Origin: an uncultured Lachnoclostridium sp.
GTDB taxonomy: Bacteria; Bacillota; Clostridia; Lachnospirales; Lachnospiraceae
Length of the DNA: 64,000 bases
Direction of reading: 5' to 3'
NCBI GenBank assembly: GCA_930986645.1
Contig: CAKNJS010000001.1
Span: 124,001 to 188,000 of the forward strand
Shown piece after piece: positions 48,095 to 57,022 of this stretch (position 1 is the stretch's first letter; the number at the start of each line of letters is the position of its first letter). A program made the translations under genes and the position numbers. The notes beneath the pieces were generated by a model that did no database searches, had not been told where the DNA came from, and was given only the letters and a program-made list of their open reading frames with translations.

Positions 48095-48268
48095 GAAAGA
48101 TTCCTCCGTGGAAAAATGTATATTTACCTGTAATAAGACACGGCAGACCGCAATATTAAAAAGCACTGCCCTTATCTGCAACAGATTCAGTATAACTGAA
48201 AAAAGTCACGGCGTAAAGAGACTAAGTGTCCGGACGGCACGGCACAGCCTGTAACATAAAAGAAATAC

Positions 48269-48297
48269 TTGTAACTATTTTGTAATAGTACTATAAT
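48269..48297 (+). promoter_or_regulatory. Sigma-A-like promoter of glmM
   Basis: TTGTAA - 17 nt - TATAAT; spacer contains ACTATT-ttgt-AATAGT inverted repeat. Confidence 0.65.
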
Positions 48298-48372
48298 GAG
48301 AACGTGGCCGAAACAGATATTTTATTCAACTTTTCGGCATAAATATAATTGAAGATTAAGAGGACTGTTATT

Positions 48373-49716
48373 ATGGGAAAATATTTTGGAACCGACGGCT
48401 TCCGCGGGGAAGCAAATGTAGTACTGACAGTGGAACATGCATTTAAGGTCGGCCGTTATCTCGGCTGGTATTTCGGTCAGGACCACAAAGCGAGAGTCGT
48501 GATCGGAAAGGATACGAGAAGAAGCAGTTATATGTTTGAGTATGCTCTGGCGGCTGGAATTACTGCATCCGGTGCAGACGCATATCTTCTTCATGTTACG
48601 ACAACACCGAGTGTATCTTATGTAGTGAGAACAGAGGATTTTGACTGCGGCATCATGATTTCTGCAAGCCATAATCCGTTCTATGACAATGGAATCAAGG
48701 TGATCAACAGTGCAGGACACAAGATGGAGGCTGAAGTAGAGGAGAAGATCGAGGCATATATCGACGGTGAGACAGAAGAGCTTCCGCTTGCCACCAAAGA
48801 AAATATCGGACGTACAATCGATTATTCCGCAGGAAGAAACCGTTATATCGGCCATCTTATTTCTATTGCAACACGTTCCTTTAAGGATATGCGCATCGGA
48901 CTTGACTGCGCAAACGGAAGCTCCTTTGCCATCGCAAAGAGTGTCTTCGATGCGCTTGGGGCAAAAACATATGTTATCAATAACGAGCCGGATGGAACAA
49001 ACATCAATACAAACTGCGGCTCCACACATATTAATGTCCTTCAGGAGTTTGTAAAAGAAAAGAAACTGGATGTAGGATTTGCCTATGACGGAGATGCTGA
49101 CAGATGTATCGCTGTAGATGAGAACGGAAATGTAGTGGACGGAGACCGCATCATGTATGTGTGCGGTAAGTACCTGATGGAGCAGGGACGTCTTGAAGGA
49201 AATACGATCGTAACGACTGTAATGTCTAATCTGGGACTTTATAAAGCATGCGACAAGATCGGTATGAAATATGAGCAGACAGCCGTAGGTGACAAATATG
49301 TGTATGAAAATATGCTGAAGAACGGTTTTGTGCTCGGAGGCGAGCAGTCCGGACATATCATCTTCAGCAAGCATGCAAGAACAGGCGACGGTATCCTTAC
49401 ATCACTGATGATCATGGAAGTAATGCTTGAGAAGAAACAGACACTTGGCAAACTGGCAGATGAAGTTAAGATCTTCCCGCAGGTTCTCAAAAATGTCCGC
49501 GTAAAAGATAAGAAAACTGCAAGAGAAAATCCGGCAGTTACAGAAGCCGTTCAGAAAGCTGCGGACGCACTTGGAACTGACGGACGTATCCTTGTCCGCG
49601 AGAGCGGTACGGAACCGGTGATCCGCGTTATGGTTGAAGCCGCATCGGATGAAATCTGCGAAAAATATGTGGATAGTGTCATAGACGTCATCAAAGCAGA
49701 GGGACTGACAGAGTAA
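48373..49716 (+). CDS. glmM: Phosphoglucosamine mutase
   Basis: MGKYFGTDGFRGEAN; GIMISASHNPFYDNGIKVI; FAYDGDADRCIAVDE; RESGTEPVIRVMVE. Confidence 0.95.
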   Translation: MGKYFGTDGFRGEANVVLTVEHAFKVGRYLGWYFGQDHKARVVIGKDTRRSSYMFEYALAAGITASGADAYLLHVTTTPSVSYVVRTEDFDCGIMISASHNPFYDNGIKVINSAGHKMEAEVEEKIEAYIDGETEELPLATKENIGRTIDYSAGRNRYIGHLISIATRSFKDMRIGLDCANGSSFAIAKSVFDALGAKTYVINNEPDGTNINTNCGSTHINVLQEFVKEKKLDVGFAYDGDADRCIAVDENGNVVDGDRIMYVCGKYLMEQGRLEGNTIVTTVMSNLGLYKACDKIGMKYEQTAVGDKYVYENMLKNGFVLGGEQSGHIIFSKHARTGDGILTSLMIMEVMLEKKQTLGKLADEVKIFPQVLKNVRVKDKKTARENPAVTEAVQKAADALGTDGRILVRESGTEPVIRVMVEAASDEICEKYVDSVIDVIKAEGLTE

Positions 49717-49776
49717 TTCGTATTTGTTGAACAAACACCGCTGTAATAGTAAAGTCATACTGATCGAATAACAGAC

Positions 49777-49843
49777 GCAGAAAAAGAAGATACTGCAGCA
49801 CTCCATGTCGATGCACAGCTTATGCAGTATCTTCTTTTTCTGC
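49777..49843. repeat. Perfect 21-bp inverted repeat with 25-nt loop
   Basis: GCAGAAAAAGAAGATACTGCA / TGCAGTATCTTCTTTTTCTGC. Confidence 0.95.
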
Positions 49844-49915
49844 TGACACGTCCAGTCGGTACATATTTTCAACTGCAGCGCCATTCTTCAACATTGTTTG
49901 ATAAACCTATCGGGA

Positions 49916-49944
49916 CAGACGGGGAAGCAGCCCCTCCCCGTCTG
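49916..49944. terminator. Strong 10-bp hairpin
   Basis: CAGACGGGGA-agcagcccc-TCCCCGTCTG. Confidence 0.65.
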
Positions 49945-50027
49945 TTCTGTATACGTGAGTCAATCTGCTGTATCCGAGTGATTTTCGGACGTTTTATCGA
50001 GAATATGTCTCTCAGATAAATACGAAT

Positions 50028-50798
50028 CTATCCGCTTACGATCACCGTCTGGTATCCGGCGCGTTTGAGTCTTCTCTCGACAGTTGCCGCTTCGTCCAGT
50101 GTGGGATATGTTCCCACGGTAACGCGGTACAGCCCGTTCTCCTGACTGATCACGGCGGGAAAGTCCTGATCCAAAAGTTCCTGCTGCAGCCGGTCGGCAT
50201 ACATACCGTTGCGGAATGCACCGGTTTGTACAGTGTAGGAACCGGGAACTGACGGGACTTCTCCATTCATCTGCAGAGTGTCAAGTATTCCTCCTGCAAT
50301 TCCTAGTGCGATATCGTCAAAATTATTATCGAACAGCATATTGTCTGTATCTGAATTGATAAAACCGACTTCTACGAGAACTGCCGGCATCCGCGTGCGC
50401 CTGAGGACAACCAGTCCCGGGCGTTCTTTTACGCCCAAATTAACAAATCCGACAGCTTCCAGCTGGTCATTTATGTTCTCTGCCATTTCCAGTTTGATTC
50501 CGGACTTATTGTAGACGAGAGATTCTACACCGGAGTAGGTGTTGGCTTCCGGGCTGGAGTTGCGGTGGATGGAAATGAAGAAATCGGCGCCGGCCTCATT
50601 TGCCTCCATTGCTTTCTGATAAGGGGATTCATAGACATCTGTTGTGCGTGTGTAGAGAACGTCAACTCCCCGTTCCTGAAGAATTTCACCGACTGCAAGT
50701 GTAAGGGCGAGGGAGTCGTCTTTTTCCTGCCTCCCGTTATATACCGCTCCGGGATCACGGCCGCCATGTCCGGCATCCAGCATGATAGTGTAGGGCAT
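50028..50798 (-). CDS. N-acetylmuramoyl-L-alanine amidase (Amidase_3) with C-terminal SPOR-like domain
   Basis: MLDAGHGGRDPGAV; ADFFISIHRNSS; SYTVQTGAFRNGMYADRLQQELLDQDFPAVI... Confidence 0.93.
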   Translation of the reverse strand: MPYTIMLDAGHGGRDPGAVYNGRQEKDDSLALTLAVGEILQERGVDVLYTRTTDVYESPYQKAMEANEAGADFFISIHRNSSPEANTYSGVESLVYNKSGIKLEMAENINDQLEAVGFVNLGVKERPGLVVLRRTRMPAVLVEVGFINSDTDNMLFDNNFDDIALGIAGGILDTLQMNGEVPSVPGSYTVQTGAFRNGMYADRLQQELLDQDFPAVISQENGLYRVTVGTYPTLDEAATVERRLKRAGYQTVIVSG

Positions 50799-50849
50799 AA
50801 TTCTAATTCCTTTTCCGATTTATTCTATAACAGAATATGCTGAAAAAGA

Positions 50850-50882
50850 AAAAGGGTGACTGCCGTCCGGCAGCCGCCCTTT
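50850..50882 (-). terminator. Terminator of the CNNM/CBS gene
   Basis: AAAGGGtGaCTGCCG-tc-CGGCAGcCgCCCTTT; T-rich tail on the minus strand. Confidence 0.75.
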
Positions 50883-50901
50883 GAAGTAAAATATAAAATT
50901 A

Positions 50902-52347
50902 TCAGATGTCCGTTTTGGAAGCGGTTTCATCAGAAACCTGTCCAATGGAAGCGTGTTCATCGGGAGCTTTTGAAGCAGAATCTGCCTCATGCTGACCGTT
51001 TCCCTTGTCTTCAGTCTTCTCCGGAAGATATACGTGCACGCTTTCGATACGGTTCTTATCCAGAGTTTCTACGACCAGCCGAGTCCCGTCTTCTGTTACG
51101 ACTTCATCATTTAACTCGGGCAGCCTGTCGAGATGTTCGATAATGAACCCGCCCAGAGAGTCGTAATCCTCCGAAGCAAATTCTGTGTGGAGACGTTCAT
51201 TTACATCATCAAGATTCATAGCGCCTTCGATTACATACTCGCGGTCAGACAGCTGATAGAACTGGTCTTCCTGTTCATCGTATTCGTCGTGAATCTCTCC
51301 GACAATCTCTTCCAGAATATCTTCAAGAGTAATCAGACCTGCCATTTCACCGTACTCATCCAGTACGATCGCGATGTTGAATGTGGATTCCCTCATTTCT
51401 ACAAGCAGTTCGGATATGCTCTTATATTCATATGTGAAATGCGGTTTCCGCATGATATCGCGGATATTAAATGAATCGTCCCTATTGCATAGGAGAAGGT
51501 CCTTCATATTAATAATTCCGACAATATTGTCCTGTGAGTCTTCATAGACAGGCAGGCGGGTGAATTTGTCTTCGCGAAAGATGTCAATGAGTTCGTCATA
51601 GGTATTGTTTACATCAGCAAAGGTTACATGCACCCTCGGGACCATGATGTCTTTTGCATCGGCGTCGCCGAGATCAAATACATTATTGATCATCTCTTTC
51701 TCACCGGTCTCGATTACGCCTCTTTCATGACTGACATCAACGATGGTCCTGAGCTCCTCTTCCGTCATGGCTTTCTTTGCGGCTGAAAGATCGACCCGCA
51801 GAAGCAGCATGATACCCCGTGAAAAGAGGTTGATAATGAAAATCACCGGAGTCATGACGGTCATAATAAATTTGATGATCCGTATATAACGCAGGGAAAT
51901 CTTTTCTGCATTTATCGTAGCATAGTTTTTCGGAGTGATTTCCCCGAAAACAAGGATCGCAACTGTCAGGACTGCCGTAGCAATGCTGACCATATAACCG
52001 CCGAATGCGTATGCAAGTGTAGCAGAAAGGGAAGATGCAGAAATGTTAACGATATTATTTCCGATCAGTATAGCACTCAGCATCTTTGAGGTGTGGTTCT
52101 CTGTAATATCAAGAACCATTGCAGCCCGTTTATTCCCGTCATCAGCCAGAGAGCGCAGCCGGATCTTGCTCACGGTCGTGAGCGCAGTCTCGTTGGACGA
52201 GAAGAATGATGAGAGTATAAGCAAAATGATCAATATGATTAGTTGAAAGGTGTCACCAGAGTCCACTGTATTTTTTTCACTCCTTTGTCTGTTACAGTGC
52301 GTCTGATCTGACGCTGAAAAATTTAGAGATACTGCTACATTATACAC
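50902..52347 (-). CDS. Hemolysin-family CNNM/CBS/CorC_HlyC protein (N-terminal start uncertain)
   Basis: FFSSNETALTTVSKIRL; KDIMVPRVHVTFADV; IAIVLDEYGEMAGLITLEDILEEIVGEIHDEYD. Confidence 0.92.
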   Translation of the reverse strand: MYNVAVSLNFSASDQTHCNRQRSEKNTVDSGDTFQLIILIILLILSSFFSSNETALTTVSKIRLRSLADDGNKRAAMVLDITENHTSKMLSAILIGNNIVNISASSLSATLAYAFGGYMVSIATAVLTVAILVFGEITPKNYATINAEKISLRYIRIIKFIMTVMTPVIFIINLFSRGIMLLLRVDLSAAKKAMTEEELRTIVDVSHERGVIETGEKEMINNVFDLGDADAKDIMVPRVHVTFADVNNTYDELIDIFREDKFTRLPVYEDSQDNIVGIINMKDLLLCNRDDSFNIRDIMRKPHFTYEYKSISELLVEMRESTFNIAIVLDEYGEMAGLITLEDILEEIVGEIHDEYDEQEDQFYQLSDREYVIEGAMNLDDVNERLHTEFASEDYDSLGGFIIEHLDRLPELNDEVVTEDGTRLVVETLDKNRIESVHVYLPEKTEDKGNGQHEADSASKAPDEHASIGQVSDETASKTDI

Positions 52348-52449
52348 TGAATCCGTGCGTTTTGCAAGAAACGTTACTTTACATCCCTTTGAGGTTGGAT
52401 TATAATAATGTGGCGAATAACCATAGAAGTGAGAAATGGAGTATATTTT

Positions 52450-53355
52450 ATGAACCTGTATAATGAACTTTGCACCATTACCGGAGAGAAAAATGTCCTG
52501 AGAGATGAACCGATGTCAAGCCATACGACGTTCCGTATCGGAGGCCCGGCAGATTATTTTGTCATGCCGTCATCCGCTGAAGAGATCAGAAAGATAACGG
52601 CGCTGTGTACAGAACAGGAGATTCCGTATTATATAATAGGAAACGGAAGCAATCTGCTTGTGGGAGACAGGGGATACAGAGGAGTTATCATACAGGTCTT
52701 TAAGAATATGAACAATATAGAGACGGAAGGAGCCATTATCCGGGCACAGGCGGGTGCACTGCTGTCAAAAGTGGCTGCAGCGGCATATGAAGCCGGCATG
52801 GAAGGATTTGAGTTCGCTTCCGGCATTCCCGGCACACTGGGAGGTGCCGTCCGCATGAATGCGGGCGCGTACGGCGGTGAGATCAGACAGGTGCTCAAAA
52901 GTGCCGATGTGCTTACTCCGGAAGGGGAAGTGCTGACGCTTCCGGCAGAAGAGATGAAGATGGGATACCGGACCAGTATTGTCTCGAAGAGGGATTATGT
53001 AGTGCTGGGTGCAGAACTTGTCCTCAGGCCGGGAGAAAAAGAGAAAATCCGCGCGAAGATGGATGAACTGAAAGAAAAGAGGGTGTCTAAGCAGCCTCTG
53101 GAGTTTGGAAGCGCGGGAAGCACGTTTAAGAGACCGGAAGGATATTTTGCCGGAAAACTGATCGAAGATGCGGGATTGAGAGGATTCCGTGTGGGAAATG
53201 CCCAAGTGTCGGAAAAACATTGTGGATTTGTGATCAACCGCGGCGGTGCGTCTGCAAAGGAAGTGTCAGAACTCATGGATTATATTATCCGGCGGGTCGA
53301 GGAAACTTCAGGAGTGCGTCTTGAGCCGGAGGTAAAGAAGATAGGAGAATTTTGA
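52450..53355 (+). CDS. murB: UDP-N-acetylenolpyruvoylglucosamine reductase
   Basis: SSHTTFRIGGPADYFVMP; GSNLLVGDRGYRG; GIPGTLGGAVRMNAGAYG; GSTFKRPEGYFAGKLIEDAGLRG. Confidence 0.96.
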   Translation: MNLYNELCTITGEKNVLRDEPMSSHTTFRIGGPADYFVMPSSAEEIRKITALCTEQEIPYYIIGNGSNLLVGDRGYRGVIIQVFKNMNNIETEGAIIRAQAGALLSKVAAAAYEAGMEGFEFASGIPGTLGGAVRMNAGAYGGEIRQVLKSADVLTPEGEVLTLPAEEMKMGYRTSIVSKRDYVVLGAELVLRPGEKEKIRAKMDELKEKRVSKQPLEFGSAGSTFKRPEGYFAGKLIEDAGLRGFRVGNAQVSEKHCGFVINRGGASAKEVSELMDYIIRRVEETSGVRLEPEVKKIGEF

Positions 53356-53358
53356 TTT

Positions 53359-54240
53359 ATGCGTTTAGTTATTGTGACAGGAATGTCCGGTGCCGGAAAA
53401 ACAACTGCTCTTAAGATGCTGGAAGATATGGGGTATTTTTGTGTGGACAATCTGCCGATCCCGCTCCTTCCGCGTTTTGTGGAGATGTTCAGTGAGCCTG
53501 AGGAAAAGATTAAGAACATTGCGCTGGGGATTGACGTAAGAGGCGGTCAGGATTTCAGCGGCCTTCAGGACGTGCTTGACGAGATGGATGATAAGCAGAT
53601 CCGCTTTGAAATCCTTTTTCTGGATGCGCAGGACGATGTGCTTATTAAACGGTATAAAGAGACAAGGAGACAGCATCCGCTGAGCGGCTCCGGCAGGGTG
53701 GATACCGGGATTGCTAAGGAGCGTGAGAAGATCATGTTTCTTAAAATGCGTGCCACATATATTCTGGATACGAGCAAGATGCTTACCAGAGAACTGAAAT
53801 TGGAACTGGAGAAGATTTTCGTAAAAGGAGAGAGCTTCTGCAATCTTTATATTACAGTGATGTCGTTCGGGTTTAAGTACGGGATCCCTCAGGATTCGGA
53901 TCTGGTTTTTGATGTGCGGTTCCTGCCGAATCCCTATTATATAGATGAACTGAGAGAGAAGACGGGAAATGACCCTGAGGTTCAGGATTATGTTATGGAA
54001 AATGATAAAGCGCAGATTTTCCTTGATAAACTGACGGATATGATTGATTTCCTTATTCCGAACTATATATTAGAAGGGAAAAATCAGTTAATTATTTCAA
54101 TCGGATGTACGGGAGGCAAGCACCGCTCAGTGACTCTCGCAAATGCCCTGTACCAGAAACTGGATAAACAGGAAAATTACGGAGTGCGCATCGAACACCG
54201 CGATATCGGCAAGGATGCGGTAACGAAGAGAAAAGAGTGA
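53359..54240 (+). CDS. rapZ: RNase adapter / nucleotide-binding protein RapZ (YvcJ)
   Basis: MRLVIVTGMSGAGKTTALKMLEDMGYFCVDNLP; IGCTGGKHRSV. Confidence 0.96.
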   Translation: MRLVIVTGMSGAGKTTALKMLEDMGYFCVDNLPIPLLPRFVEMFSEPEEKIKNIALGIDVRGGQDFSGLQDVLDEMDDKQIRFEILFLDAQDDVLIKRYKETRRQHPLSGSGRVDTGIAKEREKIMFLKMRATYILDTSKMLTRELKLELEKIFVKGESFCNLYITVMSFGFKYGIPQDSDLVFDVRFLPNPYYIDELREKTGNDPEVQDYVMENDKAQIFLDKLTDMIDFLIPNYILEGKNQLIISIGCTGGKHRSVTLANALYQKLDKQENYGVRIEHRDIGKDAVTKRKE

Positions 54241-54247
54241 TGCTGAT

Positions 54248-55207
54248 ATGTCATTTTCTGGAAAAGTAAGAGAGGAACTGGCCGGGAATATCAGTCCGGC
54301 AAGACACTGCCAGATTGCGGAGCTGACCGCGTTTATCGGACTGTGCGGGACAATCGTATTCAATCGATTTGACCGCTGCAGCATTAAAATTCATTCGGAA
54401 AATTTTCTTGTTGCAAGAAAAGTCTTTACATTGATAGAAAAAACATTTAATATTAGAACTGATATCTCAATCAGGAGAAACATTGCGAAACAAAGCGTGT
54501 CATATGCTGTTATTGTACGGCGGCATGAGGACGCTTTTCGCATCCTTCAGGCCACAAAGATGATTGGAGACCACAGGGGAAATGCAGATGACATTCATCC
54601 GTTCAGCCTGCTCGTTCTTCAACAGATGTGCTGCAGGAGAGCTTTCCTGCGCGGCGCATATCAGGCGGCCGGATCTATGAGTGATCCGAAGAAGTCCTAT
54701 CATTTCGAGATTGTCTGTTCGCTGCCGGAGGCGGCGGAGCGGATCCGCGAAGTAATATGCAGTTTCGGGCTGGCGGCCAAGATTGTGAAAAGGAAGAAGT
54801 CATATGTGGTGTACCTGAAAGAAGGTTCCCAGATAGTAGATATCCTTAATGTGATGGAAGCGCATATATCTTTGATGGAACTGGAGAACGTCCGGATCTT
54901 GAAAGAAATGCGCAATTCTGTGAACAGGAAGGTGAACTGCGAGACTGCCAATATTAATAAGACCGTGTCGGCAGCAGTAAAACAGGTCGAGGACATTACA
55001 TATCTGAGAGATACAGTCGGATTTGAGCATATGCCGGATAATCTTGTGGAGGCGGCAGCTGCACGTCTTGAAAATCCGGACGCGACTCTGAAAGAACTGG
55101 GAGAGAAACTGGATCCCCCGGTGGGAAAGTCAGGTATCAATCACAGGCTGCGCAGACTTAGTGAAATGGCAGACAAGGTAAGGCAGGAACAAGGAGGATT
55201 ATTATGA
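54248..55207 (+). CDS. whiA: DNA-binding protein WhiA
   Basis: MSFSGKVREELAGN...; FLRGAYQAAGSMSDPKKSYHFEI; GEKLDPPVGKSGINHRLRRLSEMA. Confidence 0.96.
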   Translation: MSFSGKVREELAGNISPARHCQIAELTAFIGLCGTIVFNRFDRCSIKIHSENFLVARKVFTLIEKTFNIRTDISIRRNIAKQSVSYAVIVRRHEDAFRILQATKMIGDHRGNADDIHPFSLLVLQQMCCRRAFLRGAYQAAGSMSDPKKSYHFEIVCSLPEAAERIREVICSFGLAAKIVKRKKSYVVYLKEGSQIVDILNVMEAHISLMELENVRILKEMRNSVNRKVNCETANINKTVSAAVKQVEDITYLRDTVGFEHMPDNLVEAAAARLENPDATLKELGEKLDPPVGKSGINHRLRRLSEMADKVRQEQGGLL

Positions 55208-55464
55208 TTAAAACACCTGTTGTAGTTAAGACAGAAGAAGGATTTGACGGCAGACCGATTGCCCTGCTTGTACAGCAAGCAAGTCAGTATGCGAGTAAAG
55301 TTTACATTCAGATCGGCGAGAAAAATATTAACGCTAAGAGCATTATGGGTATGATGAGCCTGAGCCTTGCAGACGGTGAGCAGATTACCGTAGTTACCGA
55401 AGGAGAGGATGAGAAGAAGGCGGCAGAGGGAATAAAAACATTTTTTGCAAATAATGTTAAATAA
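55204..55464 (+). CDS. HPr/Crh-like phosphocarrier homologue lacking the active-site His
   Basis: GFDGRPIALLVQQASQY (His15 position is Asp); NAKSIMGMMSL (Ser46 region kept). Confidence 0.88.
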   Translation: MIKTPVVVKTEEGFDGRPIALLVQQASQYASKVYIQIGEKNINAKSIMGMMSLSLADGEQITVVTEGEDEKKAAEGIKTFFANNVK

Positions 55465-55533
55465 GCCGTGATAACTTCCGCCGGCATATCCGGCAGTATT
55501 TAATATAGAAGATTCAGAAGAAGATGTAAGAGG

Positions 55534-55559
55534 GGGCTGTGCGTTAGTACAGCCTTTTT
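55534..55559 (+). terminator. Rho-independent terminator
   Basis: GGCTGT-gcgttagt-ACAGCC-TTTTT. Confidence 0.85.
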
Positions 55560-55599
55560 CTGTCAAAATAATCGGATTATACAGGGGAGGGTATAGAGG

Positions 55600-56538
55600 A
55601 TGAAAAAGATGCTGTTTATTTATAATCCTAATGCGGGAACGGGGACGTTGAAACCAAAACTGTCCGATGTGCTGGATATTTTTACAAAAGCCGGGTATGA
55701 GGTGACGGTATATCCGACGCAGAAATATCATGACGGGGCGGATAAGATGGAGAACTGTGCTGAAGGATACGATCTGATTGTCTGCAGCGGGGGAGACGGG
55801 ACTCTGGATGAGGTGATGACCGGGATGCGGATGAGATCTTACAAAGCGCCGCTCGGTTATATACCGGCGGGGACGACGAACGATTTCGCGACGAGTCTGG
55901 GAATCCCGAAAGACATTCTGGCAGCGGCAGATACGGCGGTTAACGGTGTTCCGTTCCCATGTGATGTGGGGACTTTTAATAATGATTATTTTATCTATAT
56001 TGCGGCATTTGGACTTTTTACAGATGTCTCCTATGAAACGAAGCAGAGTATGAAGAATATCCTTGGACATCTCGCGTATGTGCTGGAAGGAGCGAAGAGG
56101 ATATTTAATATTCCGTCTTACAAGATCAGGGTGGTTCACGACGGAGAAGAGATAGAAGATGAGTTTATTTATGGAATGGTTACGAACTCCAGATCCGTGG
56201 GCGGCTTTAGCGGGATTATCGGACCGGATGTAGTGTTTGATGATGGAGAATTTGAGGTGACGCTGATCAAGACCCCAAAGAATCCTCTGGAGCTCAACGA
56301 TCTGCTTGGAGCCATTATGCTCAGACAGATTAATCCGGACCGTATGTATTCGTTTAAGTCGGGATGTATACGGTTCGAATCTATGGAGGCGATACCGTGG
56401 ACGCTGGATGGTGAATATGGCGGAACCCATGAGGAAGTCACTGTGCGCAACAACAGACAGGCGCTTCAGATAATGGTCAGACAGGAAGTCGCGGCAGGAC
56501 TTTCGGCAGAAAAAATGGCGGTGGAAACAGCTGAATAA
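55600..56538 (+). CDS. Diacylglycerol/lipid kinase family protein (YegS/DagK-like)
   Basis: LFIYNPNAGTG; VCSGGDGTLDEV; LGYIPAGTTNDFATSLGIP. Confidence 0.93.
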   Translation: MKKMLFIYNPNAGTGTLKPKLSDVLDIFTKAGYEVTVYPTQKYHDGADKMENCAEGYDLIVCSGGDGTLDEVMTGMRMRSYKAPLGYIPAGTTNDFATSLGIPKDILAAADTAVNGVPFPCDVGTFNNDYFIYIAAFGLFTDVSYETKQSMKNILGHLAYVLEGAKRIFNIPSYKIRVVHDGEEIEDEFIYGMVTNSRSVGGFSGIIGPDVVFDDGEFEVTLIKTPKNPLELNDLLGAIMLRQINPDRMYSFKSGCIRFESMEAIPWTLDGEYGGTHEEVTVRNNRQALQIMVRQEVAAGLSAEKMAVETAE

Positions 56539-56602
56539 ATGCGCCTCCGGACGTCGACTGGCTGAGCTCTTACAAAAAATGTAAAAAAATGAAAAAAAGT
56601 AC

Positions 56603-56631
56603 TTGCATCTTATTCATCTATATGATATAGT
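56603..56631 (+). promoter_or_regulatory. Promoter of tRNA-Glu
   Basis: TTGCAT - 17 nt - TATAGT. Confidence 0.6.
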
Positions 56632-56632
56632 A

Positions 56633-56667
56633 ATATTCGCTGTGAGGGACAAATGCACAGCGAATAT
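56633..56667. repeat. Perfect 12-bp inverted repeat immediately upstream of tRNA-Glu
   Basis: ATATTCGCTGTG-11nt-CACAGCGAATAT. Confidence 0.9.
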
Positions 56668-56673
56668 GAATAA

Positions 56674-56745
56674 GGCTCCGTGGTCAAGCGGTCAAGACGC
56701 TAGCCTCTCACGCTGGAATCAGGGGTTCGATTCCCCTCGGAGTCA
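56674..56745 (+). tRNA. tRNA-Glu (anticodon CTC)
   Basis: ggctccg acceptor pairing cggagtc; anticodon loop CTCTCAC in stem ctagc/gctgg; T-arm aggggttcgattcccct; no encoded CCA. Confidence 0.92.
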
Positions 56746-56748
56746 CTT

Positions 56749-56776
56749 GAAAAGCCTTGGAAACAGGGCTTTTTTT
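56749..56776 (+). terminator. tRNA-Glu terminator
   Basis: AAAAGCC-ttggaaaca-GGGCTTTTTTT. Confidence 0.75.
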
Positions 56777-56783
56777 CGTATCT

Positions 56784-56814
56784 GGTAATCAAGAGGTAAT
56801 CAAAAAGGTAATCA
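56784..56814 (+). repeat. Three direct repeats GGTAATCA
   Basis: Copies at 56784-56791, 56795-56802, 56807-56814, 11-12 nt spacing. Confidence 0.9.
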
Positions 56815-57022
56815 GACATATGTTCGATTGTCTAATACATAATAAGGAGGAAGATCTGTACATATTGTAAATACCTCATATCACAGGAAATTATAGAAAA
56901 TTATTACATAGCCGGTTGATTTTCCTACGAGAGTCAATCGGTTTTTTTATGCCCATTTACATAGCCATTTCCCACAAAGGAGTGGCTATTACTATATCCG
57001 CGAAAGGAGGGAACTATTTACA

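Noticed and set aside
48322-49374. 350-aa minus-strand ORF opposite glmM
   Set aside because: Fully antisense to a clearly conserved glmM; Cys/His/Ile-rich composition typical of a spurious antisense frame.
55141-56430. 429-aa minus-strand ORF opposite whiA end, HPr-like and lipid kinase
   Set aside because: Spans three well-supported sense genes and a terminator; no recognisable domain.
56784-56814. CRISPR-like direct repeats after tRNA-Glu
   Set aside because: Only three 8-bp copies with 3-4 nt between them; far too short for CRISPR. No CRISPR array was seen anywhere in the window.
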